Shown piece by piece: positions 49,801 through 63,144 of a DNA stretch of 64,000 nt (the first letter of the stretch is position 1; every line of letters starts with the position of its first letter). The stretch is from Antitrichia curtipendula. Lineage: Eukaryota > Streptophyta > Bryopsida > Hypnales > Leucodontaceae. The notes under the pieces are model-generated. The model searched no databases, was not told the DNA's origin, and saw only the letters and a list, made by a program, of their open reading frames with translations. A program made the position numbers and the translations under genes. The stretch lies in assembly GCA_951230915.1 (NCBI GenBank), contig OX579638.1:7086696-7150695 (forward strand), given 5' to 3'.

Positions 49801-52800
49801 GTGGTCTAAATTTTCTCCTTTGAACACAATTCATGCACTTCAATTGACTTAGTATTGAAACTGTGAAAGATTAAAAAAAAATGTAATGTTAGTGCAATAC
49901 TATGCACAAACACGATATTGTGTGATTATTGCACTAACTTTATATGTCTTAAATAAGTGTTAAATGTTGCACGAAGTCAATTACCCATTGCAAAACCATT
50001 GAAGTTATATGTATTTTGTCATGCATAGTTATTGTGCAACTTCAACACTTCAAAAACAAATATAAATGACATGCCTAAATTACATTGTAATCATGAATGG
50101 CAATATTGTGTTGTAACATATTTCCAAATGAACGAATGTAATATGAAACTAGTGTATGACGATAATCATATAATTACTAGTGCCAATTTGTGACAAAAGA
50201 ATTTTGTGATGATACCCCATTGTGAAGAATAACAAAATCATTTATTAAATTGTAAATACATCAATAATAAAACAATATAATAAGTAGGAAAATACATGTG
50301 GATTCTCAGTTTGTCACTTGAGACTAGCCGATTTTTTTATCTTCAAAATTTTGAGTGTAGTTTTTATATACCAAAAGTTCAAAAAATAGTGTAAAACCAA
50401 AATACATATGTTACATGCCGATATAGTATTTGGCCCTAAATAGAATATTTTCTTTCTGTAAATCCAAATCTCACATGTAAATAGGATAAAAACCCAAACT
50501 TTGGACATATTTAGTAGAAATTACCCCAATTGTCTAAATCTGCCTTGCATGTGCCAAATCTTGGCCAAATTGGTTCAAAGAAATCTATGTGAGAACCCTA
50601 AATTGATTCCCGTAGAGAGGTTTTAATTTTCCATTCAATTTCATGAAATAATAGCAATCCAACTTGTTAACCTATAGGTGAAGAAAACTCAAGATGGACT
50701 AGTGGAGGGCATCTGTGATCGGAGTAGGATCTTTCGAGGTGGAAATCATGCTAGAACTTCAATGATGCAATCGATTTGCCAAGATTCTCTTCTAAATAAA
50801 AAATTTCTTGTTCACCAAAAATTAAAGGAGATAGCTGGATTTGATTATCCTTATTTGTATGTACAAAATAAGAATATAACCTTGCACAAGACAGGGCCTA
50901 TTCTATCAACTCACAATCAATTTTACTTTGTATACAATTTTGTATCCTCTTATTCGTGCACTTTCTTAGATCAGTAAAAAAACAAGAAAGAAATAAGCTA
51001 TAGTTGCGATAAATTTGTCCTAGCAAAACCCAACAAGATCATCAAGATCTTGATCGAAAAGGAGGGAAGGCTCAATACATTACCGATTGCATATTGATTT
51101 ATCACTTAGTACAGTGCAAGTAGAATTTACAAAAGAATATGGATATAGCTATAAAAAAAATTGATCGTGTTAGTCATGCTACCGTATGCTGAAACAATTG
51201 ATTAACTATCAAATCAGCTAGTTACTATGTTCAACAATTAAAACAACCACATATCCTATAGGCTATACACCTGCATCAAACATGCCAAGTATTGTAGTAA
51301 TATCACAAGTTTAGATAATCAAAACACTAAGTCCTGTGGATGAAGAATTGAACATCAATCTCAGGTAATCATGCCTCACTTGTGCCTATATCCAACAAAC
51401 AAACAAATGCGTGTTAGTGAATGTACACGAGGTGTTAACAACATGGCTACACCTCTTTATCAGAGCCTAAGATTGATGCACGTAATTTAAACATAGCACA
51501 AAGTGAATCCCAAGGTATATTAGGAACTCATGTGCAGGGTCATCATTAGAGACCCTTGTCTTATTAACTCGTTAAGAATAGAATATGGAGAGCTGGTATA
51601 AATAGCCAATTGACGTATAACATCATGAGAGGTATCAGCTATGTATAACATATGACGGCTAATTACAGTGAATTTTTATGTGACTGATGAACAAAATGAA
51701 GATAGTATCGCCATTTGTGCATCATTTGTCAATTTTTTCCATTGACAAGAGAGAGAGGAATATAGAATTAACTTAGAAGGAAGGGAAGAAGAAAATAGAT
51801 AGGAAGAAACAAGTCTAACTCCATAGCCAAAATAAATTGCAAAAAACAAAAGTAGTTGAAAAGAAGTGAGAAACAACTTAAATTGAATTGGACTGAGAGA
51901 AAAATGAAAACAACTTAGGAGTTGGAGGAGGAATAGGATCACCAAGAACTCCATTTGGCCATACAAAATAGGATTAGAAACTAATTGAGGTAAGAAAAGA
52001 GCAAATATTAGCCATATTCAGTTTTTTTCTTGAAGTTAGAGCAAACATTTTATTTCATGGCAAAGTCGATTATTAGAATTATTGAATTAGAATATTGTAG
52101 AAGTGAAAGAAGAGGTAGGGAAGGAAAAGAAGGGATATGGAGTAGAAAGAGTATAGATTCATCAAAAAACCTTTGTATTTTGAAAAAAAACTTAGAAAGA
52201 TTAGCGGTGAGTACAAAATCCAAACCAAGACAAGATGGCACATGAGGAAGAGTGTAAGGATGTAGTCAATGAAGCAAGGTTTAAATTATGTTGTTAAACT
52301 CTCCACTTCTTTTTTAAATTGTTTTAATTAGCAAGTTTTAAACAAAGCTAAGAGCTAGGTTCAAGTCAGACCATAAGGATGAAATTTTAAGTCAAGTTTA
52401 GTTTTAGAATCATATAGTAGAAGTCTAGAGATTTCCAAAATATATGATAAGCAGCTAAAATAAAAAAGATATAGGTGGATGAAATGTAGAGGTCAAGTTG
52501 GATGAGGTTTAATTAAAATCATCCTATTGAAAAAGTATCAATTAGCAGTCAAACTTCATCCATTCATAACTTCTACTAGAAAAGCCCAATTATCAAGTAT
52601 CTTAACATTTTAGAAAGATGATTTTATGTCTCTACATGGTAAAATATATAACACTCTAAAAATAAAAAATTAACAAAATAAATTCTTAGCCTTAAAGAAT
52701 GAGATAGCTTCCAATTTTGAATCCTTTAAAAACAACCAAGTAATGTCCTCAGTTTAGTTTTCTACAAAAGAGACTTAAAGGAGCTCACAATTAGTTTACA

Positions 52801-54222
52801 TTTAGAAAATCAAGTTAAACTCCATAAGATAACAAGGGACAAAGTTTGGAAAGTAGATTGGATGAACTTCATTAAAAATTGTTCATTTGAGTCCGGACTT
52901 GTGTTCTAGATAGCCTTCTTTAACCTTAGTGGGTAGCCAAAATCTTAAGTCAATTTGGAATTAGGAGTCAAAAGAAAAGAGTGGATGAAGTCTTTCCAAC
53001 GTTAAATTTCATTCAGCTATAACTTTTGCTCGGAAGGTTGGATTTCCTTGAGTTTTATGTTTTTAGAAATAGAATGACATTTCCTCTAATTCAAGATTGC
53101 TAAATTTATACTGTAGACTTTTGTTCTGAAATTCATAGTGACTTAGTTATTTCGGCCATTGAAAAACAATTAGGTTTAGAGTTAGAACCTTGCAAAACAT
53201 AGTACAATTGTAAGTTATTTTGGAAATACACAAAAACATCCATTGCTTGGAAGGCACAATGAACCAATGTTAGGCACCCACTAGGACAAAATTGCATCTA
53301 GAAACTAAAATTTGGTTGTGTTCCACTTCCATATCAAGTGTGAATAAGAAAGCACTCACAATGCTGACAATGTTAATCTTAGAAGTGCCCTTGCTTTTCT
53401 TCTTGAGACTTGGTGTAATAGTATCTCTTCAGACCAAGTTGGAGCAAAATACAAACGTCTATCAAATTATAGTGGAGCATGTTCCTAGCTTGCATATGCC
53501 TTGATTTTGTGAATACAATTGTTTTAATAATTGAAGGTCGTTAGCAGTATGTGAACTGCAAGCACTTATACTACCTCTTTAGGGACTTTTGCAATATAAA
53601 TAGTCATGTGGGTTCATTCATGCGCCCAATTAAACTTCAATGAGTTGAAACTTAATGTACTATAGATTGGGATCATTAATGCGTTAGAATTGGCATTGAT
53701 TGGGTTGTCTAGATAGTTCACTTGCATTGTAGAGGTTAGAAGTTCTAAGGTGTGTAATGTCCTAAGCCATAGAGACTTCACATTTGCAATCAATATACTT
53801 TGAGTAATCAACATATTAATGGAGCCTTTTGCATAGGAATTTAAATTTTAGTAACAAACATTAATTATTTATGGATGCATAAATTTCATTGAATTTATTC
53901 CGTTGACATGAACAATATTAGGAGACCCATAGAGTACAAAATTTAACCCCATAAAAATAGGATCAAGCCTAAATCTACAGTACTAGATTCTATAGTTTAT
54001 TATAAATTGTAAATATTGTTATTAACAGATTGAATTGAAAATTTTGGATTTTTTTGGATAAATGGTCAAATTTTGATGTTAAAGGCTCTAGACTTATAGG
54101 GTCATAAGCTTGCCATTCTAAGCTCGAGTGCTAGTGCCATTGCACACATCAATTTTAGATGGTAGGTAATATTTTCACATCAATACTATGACAACAAAAA
54201 CTTTAATTTTTCTTCATATAGT
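46871..54222. other. no gene seen, long AT-rich region
   Basis: ORFs are at most 121 codons (minus strand, 46994-47359) and none shows a known motif, hydrophobic start or splice pattern that I can support. 51690-52250 has an A/G-rich plus strand. No clear element termini were found by eye. Confidence 0.4.
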
Positions 54223-54453
54223 TTAACCCTTAAAGGACATGTTGAATATTGTGGAAGTTCTTCTATTAAGTACCAAGTGAATTATTTGCTTCAAAAAATC
54301 CAAGAGCACTCATTGGTAGTCAAACTTTTGTGCAAGACCTCATCTTTCTACACAAATTTAGAGGTTCTCAAACATCTATTCTTTTGTCCTACAAAGAAGG
54401 ATTCTTTGTCATCCATCAAACAATAAACATCCATCACGTTGTTTAAGGGTTAA
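54223..54453. mobile_element. 231-bp TTAA-bounded MITE
   Basis: TTAACCCTTAAAGGACATG at the left and TGTTTAAGGGTTAA at the right. The interior shares 'ccaagagcactcattggtag' and 'aaggattctttgtcatccat' with the halves of the 30151 foldback and with the element at 59192. Confidence 0.75.
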
Positions 54454-57400
54454 AAAGTTCAATCTCATGTACCTTCACATCAATAATGATATTAATAGTA
54501 GTCCAACTAATAATTTAAGCAAAAAAATTACTCAGCACTTCACCTTGCTATAGAATTTTTTGCACGCGAGCACTCGTGCGCTTCAAAAATAGCGGACTTG
54601 TCAACAAGCTAGCATTTGTGTATATACAAATATCAATACAAAAAATAGGGTATTGGTTCAACGAGTTAGACTTGGTTGTGAATCAAGAACCTTGTTAAAA
54701 ATACCTTCTATACTCTGCGTTGGATAAACCGGATGTACTCATCAACTAGCACGTGCTCACTTGCAAAATTGAATTGAATTTAGAGGGAGTACTTGTGCTT
54801 CTCCATTGCTTGTACATAGCCTAGGTACATCATCTCTTCAATTTGTTTGTAGCTACCGTTGCTTACTCAACCAGTTGTAAGTTGTTGTCAATACAAGCAT
54901 ACACTCAAATCTTCTGTAGCACTAGTTTGTTATAGGAATCCATGTGCCAAAAAAACAAGGGCTCAGTTATTGTGTATTGGCCACAAAAAAAATGTCCCAC
55001 CTAATGACAATCCATTTGCTCATATTGTAATTTTTATAGTGCGTCCTAAACAATTGACTGAGACACATGCATCTTTTGAAGCTTCAAATTTACTTGGAGA
55101 CTATGCATCCCTTAGTTTGCTCATGCGCATTGAAGAGGAATTTTGGTCTTGATTATGAACTTCAACTCCTTTATCATCACTTTCAAATATATGTTGCTGC
55201 AATCTGATTCTAAAAGTTTCTGACCAAGGACATTCCGACGTATACCAATGGTACTAGCGATATGCAAAAATCTATTTTCTTCATTGAGTCAATGCTCCAC
55301 CAACTCCATAATTGCATATCCATCTATGATGTATCTATCCACAGGGGATGTTTTGAAGAAAGCATAAATATAGTATATAGTCCCAGTAGTAGAAGACGAT
55401 AAAATCTTATGTTTGAGAATGTTAAATAAAATAAAGAATAAAACACCAACTTATCATGTATATATAATGCAAGATATCCTCTAGCCACAACAATACAATC
55501 GCCATCATAGAGATGCACCTTCATGTGCATGTTTCCTTCTAACACTTGAACAATGTGGAAGATAAATTTTTCTGTTTGCATTTCAAAAACATTCTTTGGT
55601 CAAACCTTTTGTGATATTTTTTATTGCATTCCTTAATTGTTTCATTATAGTATTTTAGAATTGCCAAATTCACTCTCAAAATATGTGTTTTATGTGGTCG
55701 GTTATTAATGTTGTTGCTATTGTAGAGTTCTTTAATTTATAGGGGTCAAGGCCTTCTTTGTCTTCTGAACTCTTGCTTGGCTCTGACTATAGTGAACGCA
55801 TTTTCTACAAATGACAACCTTTTTATTTATTACTTTGCTTTACTGGAATAAAATTACATTCTATTGGATTTCTATTTTGCAAAAATACTTCAATTCACCA
55901 TACCAATAAAAAAGAATGCAATGATCAATTGAGAAAGTGTCATTTACATGGGATGGGATGTGTTCAAGACTCTTTTGATTTGAGCCAGTCTGCAAAGATG
56001 TCATGATGACATTAGACACCAAAATGTAGTTGAAATTTTTCTATGGAGTGATCAATTGCAATTTGATGAGTATCAGACTCAATGTGGAATGTGAATCTTT
56101 TGCATCTCCTACATCTCCACAACAGTGGCAGATGAACAACCATTGCCTTCGGCTTGCCCGATTGTGGTCATTGTGTTGTAGTGTTCAAGTTATGCTTCAA
56201 TTAGACTTTTGGAAATGGAACCCTACAACGTCGAAACTTCTATACGAGCGTGACTATACAATTGGTGGAAGAGTTGCTCCCACCTTCATGATGTGGAATG
56301 CATCTCACATTTTGGTGGCATTATAAACAAATAACGTGTTGTTGAGCCCACCATTAGTGCAAGTGTATTGGTGGTGTCCGATTTTTTAATGAATGTTGAT
56401 CCCAAGTTCCTTTGTGTTGCATTTTCGGAATTGGTCCTTGTTGTGCCAATAATTTTTCCTTACGTTCTTAATCTGGATCAAAGGTCATATTGTGTCGTGG
56501 ATAATGAATGGCGAACCAAAGTACACAGTTGTATGGTGTCCACGCACTAGAACTACATTGAGTTTGGTGCACCGGTATACTCTATGTAATTAGATTTGTA
56601 ATAAATCATTTGTTGCTCCTTTAGGTCCCATGGATTGGAGATGATGATCCTATAGCCAATGTAAGTGAAAAATCTATCTTCTTTGATTGCTTAGGGTTAG
56701 TAGAAGGAGTTGGAATTTTTCTAGAATTGCAATGTTGGTTCAACATATGAAGCACATTGTAGCTTTGAACTAGGTAGCTTTCTCAATTAAAATAGTACGA
56801 GTACAACTTAACAACCGGTGGAAGTGTCTTGATGTTAGAGTGAATAATTGTAAGCTCAATCATAGATTAAACAAGGTTCACTAAATTAATATAATATTAA
56901 AAGCTAGGGCCCTCTACTGTAGGATGTTGTTCATTTGACCTTAAATTTTAGACCAACATGGTGTCTTTGCTTGGCCTAGAGTTGTATACTAAGAAGGACT
57001 TGATGGTAAGATCTTCACCATCATTGGAGATTTTGATTGGTAATTCCTTCATGTTACCTTTCTCTATTGGACTTGAGGAAATGCTTCTAATGATAAAGGT
57101 GTTGTCACTAGAGCAAGAGTGATTATGGATCTACTACACTAAAGATTCATCATCCACAAAGTCGTATAGACCTGAACTAATGCACTGAATTGATTCTAAA
57201 TTGGTTGAGGATTTTGCTCTAATAAATTGGAATGAAGGTATCCTTGGTTCTTGGTTATCTTTTAGTGATGCCCTCTTAAAGACAATTGCAACCATGGCTC
57301 TAGCATTTGAAGGTCCATAGGTAAATGTGGGTTGTTTTTTTGCTCATTTTACCACTCCACCGCACCAATGGAAAAAACTGTAGTCTAACAACAATGGGTA

Positions 57401-59191
57401 TGTGCCACTGGCTTTTTCTTTAAATTGTAAGACTTTTAAGATAATTATGTAATCTATCCCACCGGTCTTGATGCGAAGATCTTTGATTTGACCTACAATT
57501 TGATCAACCTTTGATTCACACATCTAAAAATGACATCTAACATATGAGTGATTTTTAAATCCAATTTGCGCGAAGTAAAAGCTAGCATGATATTCACACC
57601 GCTTCTATCATTTACTATTAGAGACCTTGGGATAATCTTATCCACAATCTCAACATTGATCTCTACCAAGTTAAAGGTTTAAAAAATAAATAAAAGCAAC
57701 AATTAGAATCCAAGCATTACAAATTGAAATAGATTGTCAGTGAAATATTTTATTAAATATTTGAACATAATGGAAGACTTCAAACCAAAGTTTATAAGTA
57801 CATACAAATGTGATGATTGAAACCCTTGATTGAGCATTCTTTTTAATATAAATGGAGGATAAAATTAGGATTATCTTTTGAAGAATTATATTGAAACATG
57901 TCAACATAAAATTTCCATACAAAATACATACGCAAACAAAATTCTTTTCAAATATACAAAATTTCAAAACTTATACATACTATGTTATACATTAATCCAA
58001 TCTAAATTTTATAGATTTATTGCATTAGATGTTTTTTGAGGGCATTGGAGGATCATTTGAGATCCATTTCTCATGTTGTAAACCAGCTAATGTTGGCCAA
58101 AACAAACAATAGTTTTTTATTATATGTAAATTGAAATTACTATTATTTTAAAACATTTAAATATTATTATATGACATGGCAAAGTTTGGCCATGTCAAAC
58201 TATTGATGTGGCGCAATTCCCACAATCCGAGAACTTGAGGGAACTTGTGGCTTTGTTGAGCATTTCAATCTCATCTAATACTAAAGTGCAATGTAATTAA
58301 ATTTAATCAAGGAAAAGGATCCCTACAAGAATATATGAGATCAAAAAGATTCATTATGCCTTTTGTATTATAATAACAATAAGTGTAATTGATTGAAAGT
58401 GACTATAATAAGTTGCACAATTGAAGTACACTAAACAAAGGTATAACTCCCTATATCCAATATTATTTTTTCTAGTCTATAGTGTGCTAATGAAGTTTCC
58501 TAGCATTGGTGAGGATGCTTTGAGGAACTCAACTCAATAATTCTACTCAAACCTATACCATTGTCATGTTTTTCTTAACTCCTAAAGGACCATTTGTCCC
58601 CTTAAGATAGAAGTTTAGGTAGGTTCCTATGGTCTCAATTTTTGGATTGATCTTTTGAACCTTAATTTAAAGATTAAAAAAAAATAGTTTTCTAGTGATA
58701 TAATTTTTATTAAAATCAATTGGTGCTTAGGAGCCAAAATTATGCAACTTATGCTACAATAATATCTTTTTTTAGTTTGGTAGACAATAAAATAAACACT
58801 GTAAAAATTGAAAAAATTTAATTTTTCTTAGATTACATTTTTGTCTAAGTGGATTTGTTTTCTAACTCCATTTTTATAATTTTTAAAAACAAAAAATTCC
58901 ACAAAGTTTAGTTTGCTTGCTAGACAATGTCACCATTGGACTTAGTATGTTTTAATTCTATTTTAAAGTTGTTAACAATTTAATTTTTCCTTCAATCTCA
59001 ACCTTGGTTTCACATAATAATTTTTTAAAGAATGAAAATCAAGTCTTTTTTCAATTTTTTCCTAGACTTCAAATCAATCTTTCAGCATAAAAATTTTAAA
59101 AATCAAAATGTATAGTACAAAAATTCCAAGTTCAAAAGATTCAAAGTCTAATAATCTAATCACATAAGGTGCACATAACTTTTTTTTCACT
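54454..59191. other. no gene seen, AT-rich
   Basis: Two ORFs of 97-98 codons (54859-55152 and 56030-56326, plus strand) match no family I know and lack gene-like composition. 'TTAACTCCTAAAGGACCA' at 58575 resembles one TTAA-element terminus, but no partner was found. Confidence 0.4.
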
Positions 59192-59415
59192 TTAATCCTT
59201 TAAAGACGGATTGGTGCCCGTGGAAATCATCCCTTTGGGTACTGTTTAAATCATTGATTTAAAAAAATCCAAGATCATTCATTAGAAGTCAAAATACTAT
59301 ATGTAAAACCTTTCCTTTTTACACAAAATTCCAAGGATGAATAGTTGCACTTCTATCCTACATAGAAGGATTCTCTGTCATCCATTGGTTGAAAAACGGA
59401 CCCAACATCCTTTAA
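59192..59415. mobile_element. TTAA MITE abutting element copy h
   Basis: Left end TTAATCCTTTAAAGACGGAT. The interior matches the 30151 foldback ('gtggaaatcatccctttggg', 'gaatagttgcacttctatcc'). Its right end stops at the TTAA (59412-59415) that also begins copy h, so copy h appears to have inserted at or in its terminus. Confidence 0.65.
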
Positions 59416-60366
59416 CCCCTAAAGGTTTTTGACTATGTTTTCACAAAAACGCTCCCAAACTGCCATTTCTAGTACAAGTACCAAATTTTGGACAAAAAAA
59501 CATTTTTGGACAAATGTAACCGTAGGATCTTGTAGTAAACTAGTTTGAGAAGATGTGGAAAAAATTTCAGAAATTTCCACCGTGTAGATTGCAAGATATT
59601 AGCATTTGAAGTGACAAAAACCCTTTTTTTGTCCCTGCGAAAAACTGGGCAGCTGCACTTCACATGGTCACATTTGTATGAAAAAATGTCCAAAATGGTG
59701 GTAACTCTTTGGATTCATTCTTCAAAGAAAGTTAGCTACATGCTTGAAAAATTTCAGATCATTTGGAATTGTACAACATATAGGAAAAAATAGTAAGTAG
59801 AAAGAAGTAGAAAATGATTCAAAACACTAAATTGTTAAGGATTTAATTATGGAATTGAAAAATGTCAATCCAAACGATTGTAATGTTGTAATAAACAATC
59901 TACACCTTGTGTTTATATTTTTTTTTCCAAAAATATTGAAAATTGAGTTAAATAAAAGACTTCAAAGTTTATTTTAGAGTAGAGATTCCATAACTACACG
60001 TAAACTACCCACAACTAAAATTCCTCATAACTTTCATCTCATAAATCAAAGTGGAATGATTCAAAGCTTTCCTTGTGCACATAAATCTCGAGAACCAATT
60101 TCAAATTTTTATTTCTGTAGAAAATGATTTTTAAAGAAGTTTTTTTTGCTGCCCGGGCTGCCCGCCGAACAATGAAAACTACATATCATACCATAACTTT
60201 TTAACCATGTGGTCAAAAGTTATGAAAATTGTTGGGCCCTGAAGCTACTCCTCGGGCACATCTTGTGTGGAAATTCCAAAGAAAAAAAAATAAAAATTCC
60301 ATTCGTGGTGAGCTGCCCAAAAATGCTATGTTGTCAAAAAATGGTGTTTGGTCCTTTAGGGGTTAA
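59412..60366 (+). mobile_element. TTAA-bounded ~0.95-kb element, copy h
   Basis: TTAACCCCTAAAGG at the left, CCTTTAGGGGTTAA at the right, 955 bp. Nearly identical by eye to copies a and e. Confidence 0.85.
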
Positions 60367-60369
60367 GGG

Positions 60370-60560
60370 TTAAATGCAAATATCTTGCAATCTAAGGAAT
60401 AAAAGTTTATTCCATACATTAATATACTACCACGGTTTAATGCAAGGTCTTATAGATAGATATGAAAGAATAATTTTCAAGATGTTTTGCTCTTTGCAAT
60501 AGAATTGGCATTTTTGAATGTTTTTTAATACAAAAAATACCTTGGTCCTTTAAGGGTTAA
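60370..60560. mobile_element. short TTAA-bounded remnant next to copy h
   Basis: Ends CCTTTAAGGGTTAA at 60557-60560; starts with TTAA right after copy h. Contains 'aatatcttgcaatct' as in the ~0.95-kb family, so it may be an internally deleted relative. Confidence 0.45.
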
Positions 60561-62520
60561 AAGTATCCTTGGAGATTCTAGAAAAATAAACCATATAAAT
60601 TCTAAAGAATCCTAGTTATGTACTATATGCAACTCGGTTTTCATACATATTGTATGAAATGGTATATGAAATTGCAAAAAAATATGCTGATTCAATCAAA
60701 CATGATAGTATCAAAATACAATGCACAGATGTCCAAGAAATGAATTGTGGCCTAAATAGGGCCATTAGATCCTATATATTTAAACTGAACATAATAGAAT
60801 CAAGTTTAAGAAATTAAAAAAAATAGTAATAACTTCTCTAAGATATCATTGACACTTTTGCTTTTTGCTAATGACATGTTATAAAATTTTCTTTGAAGGT
60901 GCCTTATTATTTGGATGAAGTGTATTTAAAAAAAATATTCATCATCTATAAAGGGAGATTGAGCAAGTAGGAATTTGGTGTTTTTATTTTAATATTCTGA
61001 AAGGCATTTTTTTGAAAGTGCAAGTAGATCCAATCCTCTATGTCAAGACAAAAAAAGAGAAAAATTTGAGACCTTTTGGCATATTGGCATCAATTCTCCC
61101 CTAAATTCTCAACCATCCACTAGGTGGATGATGAATATTGTAAGAAATAAACTTTGTACAATTTCTAATCATCAAAGAAGCTTCATGAAAAATCATGCAA
61201 TATGTCAATGAAGAAGAAAATGCTCTATAGGAATTAGCGATATGGATTTGTTACAAGAATTTCAATAACTAAATTTAAAAAAAAATCAATAATCTTAATA
61301 TCTTTATGTTGAATACATAGCGTTGTTAAATCCTAAAGGATTGGGAGGGATGAGCATAGCTCTTGTTTTCTTGACTAGCTCTTGTAATGAGTATAATTCT
61401 TCATTTGCATAAAATAACTTTAATGATTGCCATTGTTAAAATGAAAGAAGACTTATGTGATTTTCCGATGAAAAAAATATTGACAAAATGGAATAAGATT
61501 TGAGACAATGGCACTTTTGATAAGATTGATGAAAGATGTTTGGTTTGCAATACTTTGTATATATGTTAAAATTGGAATGTTCAAAAGTGCATATCATCAT
61601 GATTTTGATGTGTATTTTTTTCCAAACCATTTTGAAGTGTGAGAAAAAAGATACAAGGATATGAAGTAACAACCCATAGTGCCTTTATCCATTCTCTTAA
61701 AATTCATCCAAAATTGCATGGCTGATTGTTTCTTCATTGGTTTGCATTGATAGATTCACCAGGAAAAAAAATCATCTATGCTCTCCTTGTTGTTCATAGG
61801 CTATTAGTGAAGTTCACATTTTGAATTTATTTGCATATGTAGTTGCAAAAGACGACTGGTAGTCTTGTGATCCTTTAAAGATTAACTATTGTAAAGCATT
61901 CTCTCTTGGAGATTGGAATAATCCCTCTGGGAATCCCTGGGAGTGAATTTTGATTAATTTGTATAGAGTCATTAAGGTAGTCTATTCTTAAAGCAACCAT
62001 TAAAGCCTATCTAAATCATCATTGATAGTAATAAATATTTTAAGCAGCATGTCACCTTTTCCTAGATAGGGGTCACATTTAAGACATGGTCGCTTTTAGA
62101 GCAGACTACCTTAGTTGGCTATAGAGAGATATGAATTGCATGAAGACAAAGATTAGAGAAAGTCAAAGCACTAGGAAGTTACAATGAATGGGTCTCCCAC
62201 TTTCTTGGAGGAGCAGAAGTGACCAGATGTTGGTTATAAACAACTTAAGTTAAGGTGGGCACCTCCAAATGCGCCACTAACCCTAAACCACCACCTTCAC
62301 ACGGTGTACATCTCCAAAATCATTTATGTACGTATTTGGAAAGAAACAGTTTTAGAACCAAACTTTGTTCCTTCACAACTTTTGCAAATGGTATCCAAAT
62401 CTCGCTTTTTTTAGTGCGTTGGAACCTCCTATCCCTTGCCAACAAGAAAATACGAAATTTGCCCAGTCTCATAATAATAACTAGGCACAGTAGCCAAAAG
62501 TGTCGGGTTTGGGTACCCAC
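60561..62520. other. no gene seen, AT-rich
   Basis: AT-rich with frequent stops. Nothing recognisable up to the composition change near 62.5 kb. Confidence 0.4.
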
Positions 62521-63144
62521 CTTGTCACTGTAGATGTTACAAAGACATTGACAATACAGACAGCTCCCTCAACCGTATCGTAGTATCCAGTGGCAGTCGC
62601 TCTGTCTGTATAATTGTACCTGTACACCCCAAGATGTCTCCCTCAGCTTGTCCAGTCCAGTCCAGTCCAGTATACAGTCCAGTAAAGTGTCCAGTCCTGT
62701 CCTTTTTGTCCCTGTGGAAATAATAGCTCGATCGACACTGGCTGCAGTTGCAAAAGACGGCGGGGCTTTAAGTCTTGGCTTTATTCAACGAACTGAAGAG
62801 AGGAGGATTGCAAGAGTAGGGCTGCCTGCCTGCCTGCCTTGGTTTCAAACTTTCAGCAATTCCCAGCTGAGTCGGCGAGGTGCGGCTTTTCCCGGATAAC
62901 CAACCGGTAAGGCCATCATTAAGTGATTCCGTTCCACCGAGATTAGCAGCAGCAGCAGCAGGCTTCAGAAAATAGTTACCGGTGCACGCCAGAATTCCGG
63001 ATTCATTCTGCAGGCGGCAGACAGTCCAAGAGTCCAGAGAATATCTGAGAAGGATGGAAAGAAAGGAAGAGGAAGTTAACTTCACTTCATTTGTACCCAC
63101 TCCAGTTTGTACCTTAAGGTAAGGAGGCTCATACAGCGACCCTT
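62521..63144. other. GC-richer stretch with microsatellites, possible 5' region of an unseen gene
   Basis: The composition resembles the leaders at 8.5-9.6 and 25.1-25.6 kb. It holds TCCAG repeats (62651-62670), CTGC/CTGCC repeats (about 62820-62839) and an AGC run (62945-62961). The minus-strand ORF 62768-63184 (138 codons) includes AAAAA from the AGC run and has no known domain. It may be leader sequence or a first exon; no gene model can be supported. Confidence 0.35.

Noticed and set aside
62651..62961. CRISPR-like or regulatory reading of the short repeats
   Set aside because: They are simple microsatellites (TCCAG, CTGC, AGC) in plant nuclear DNA.
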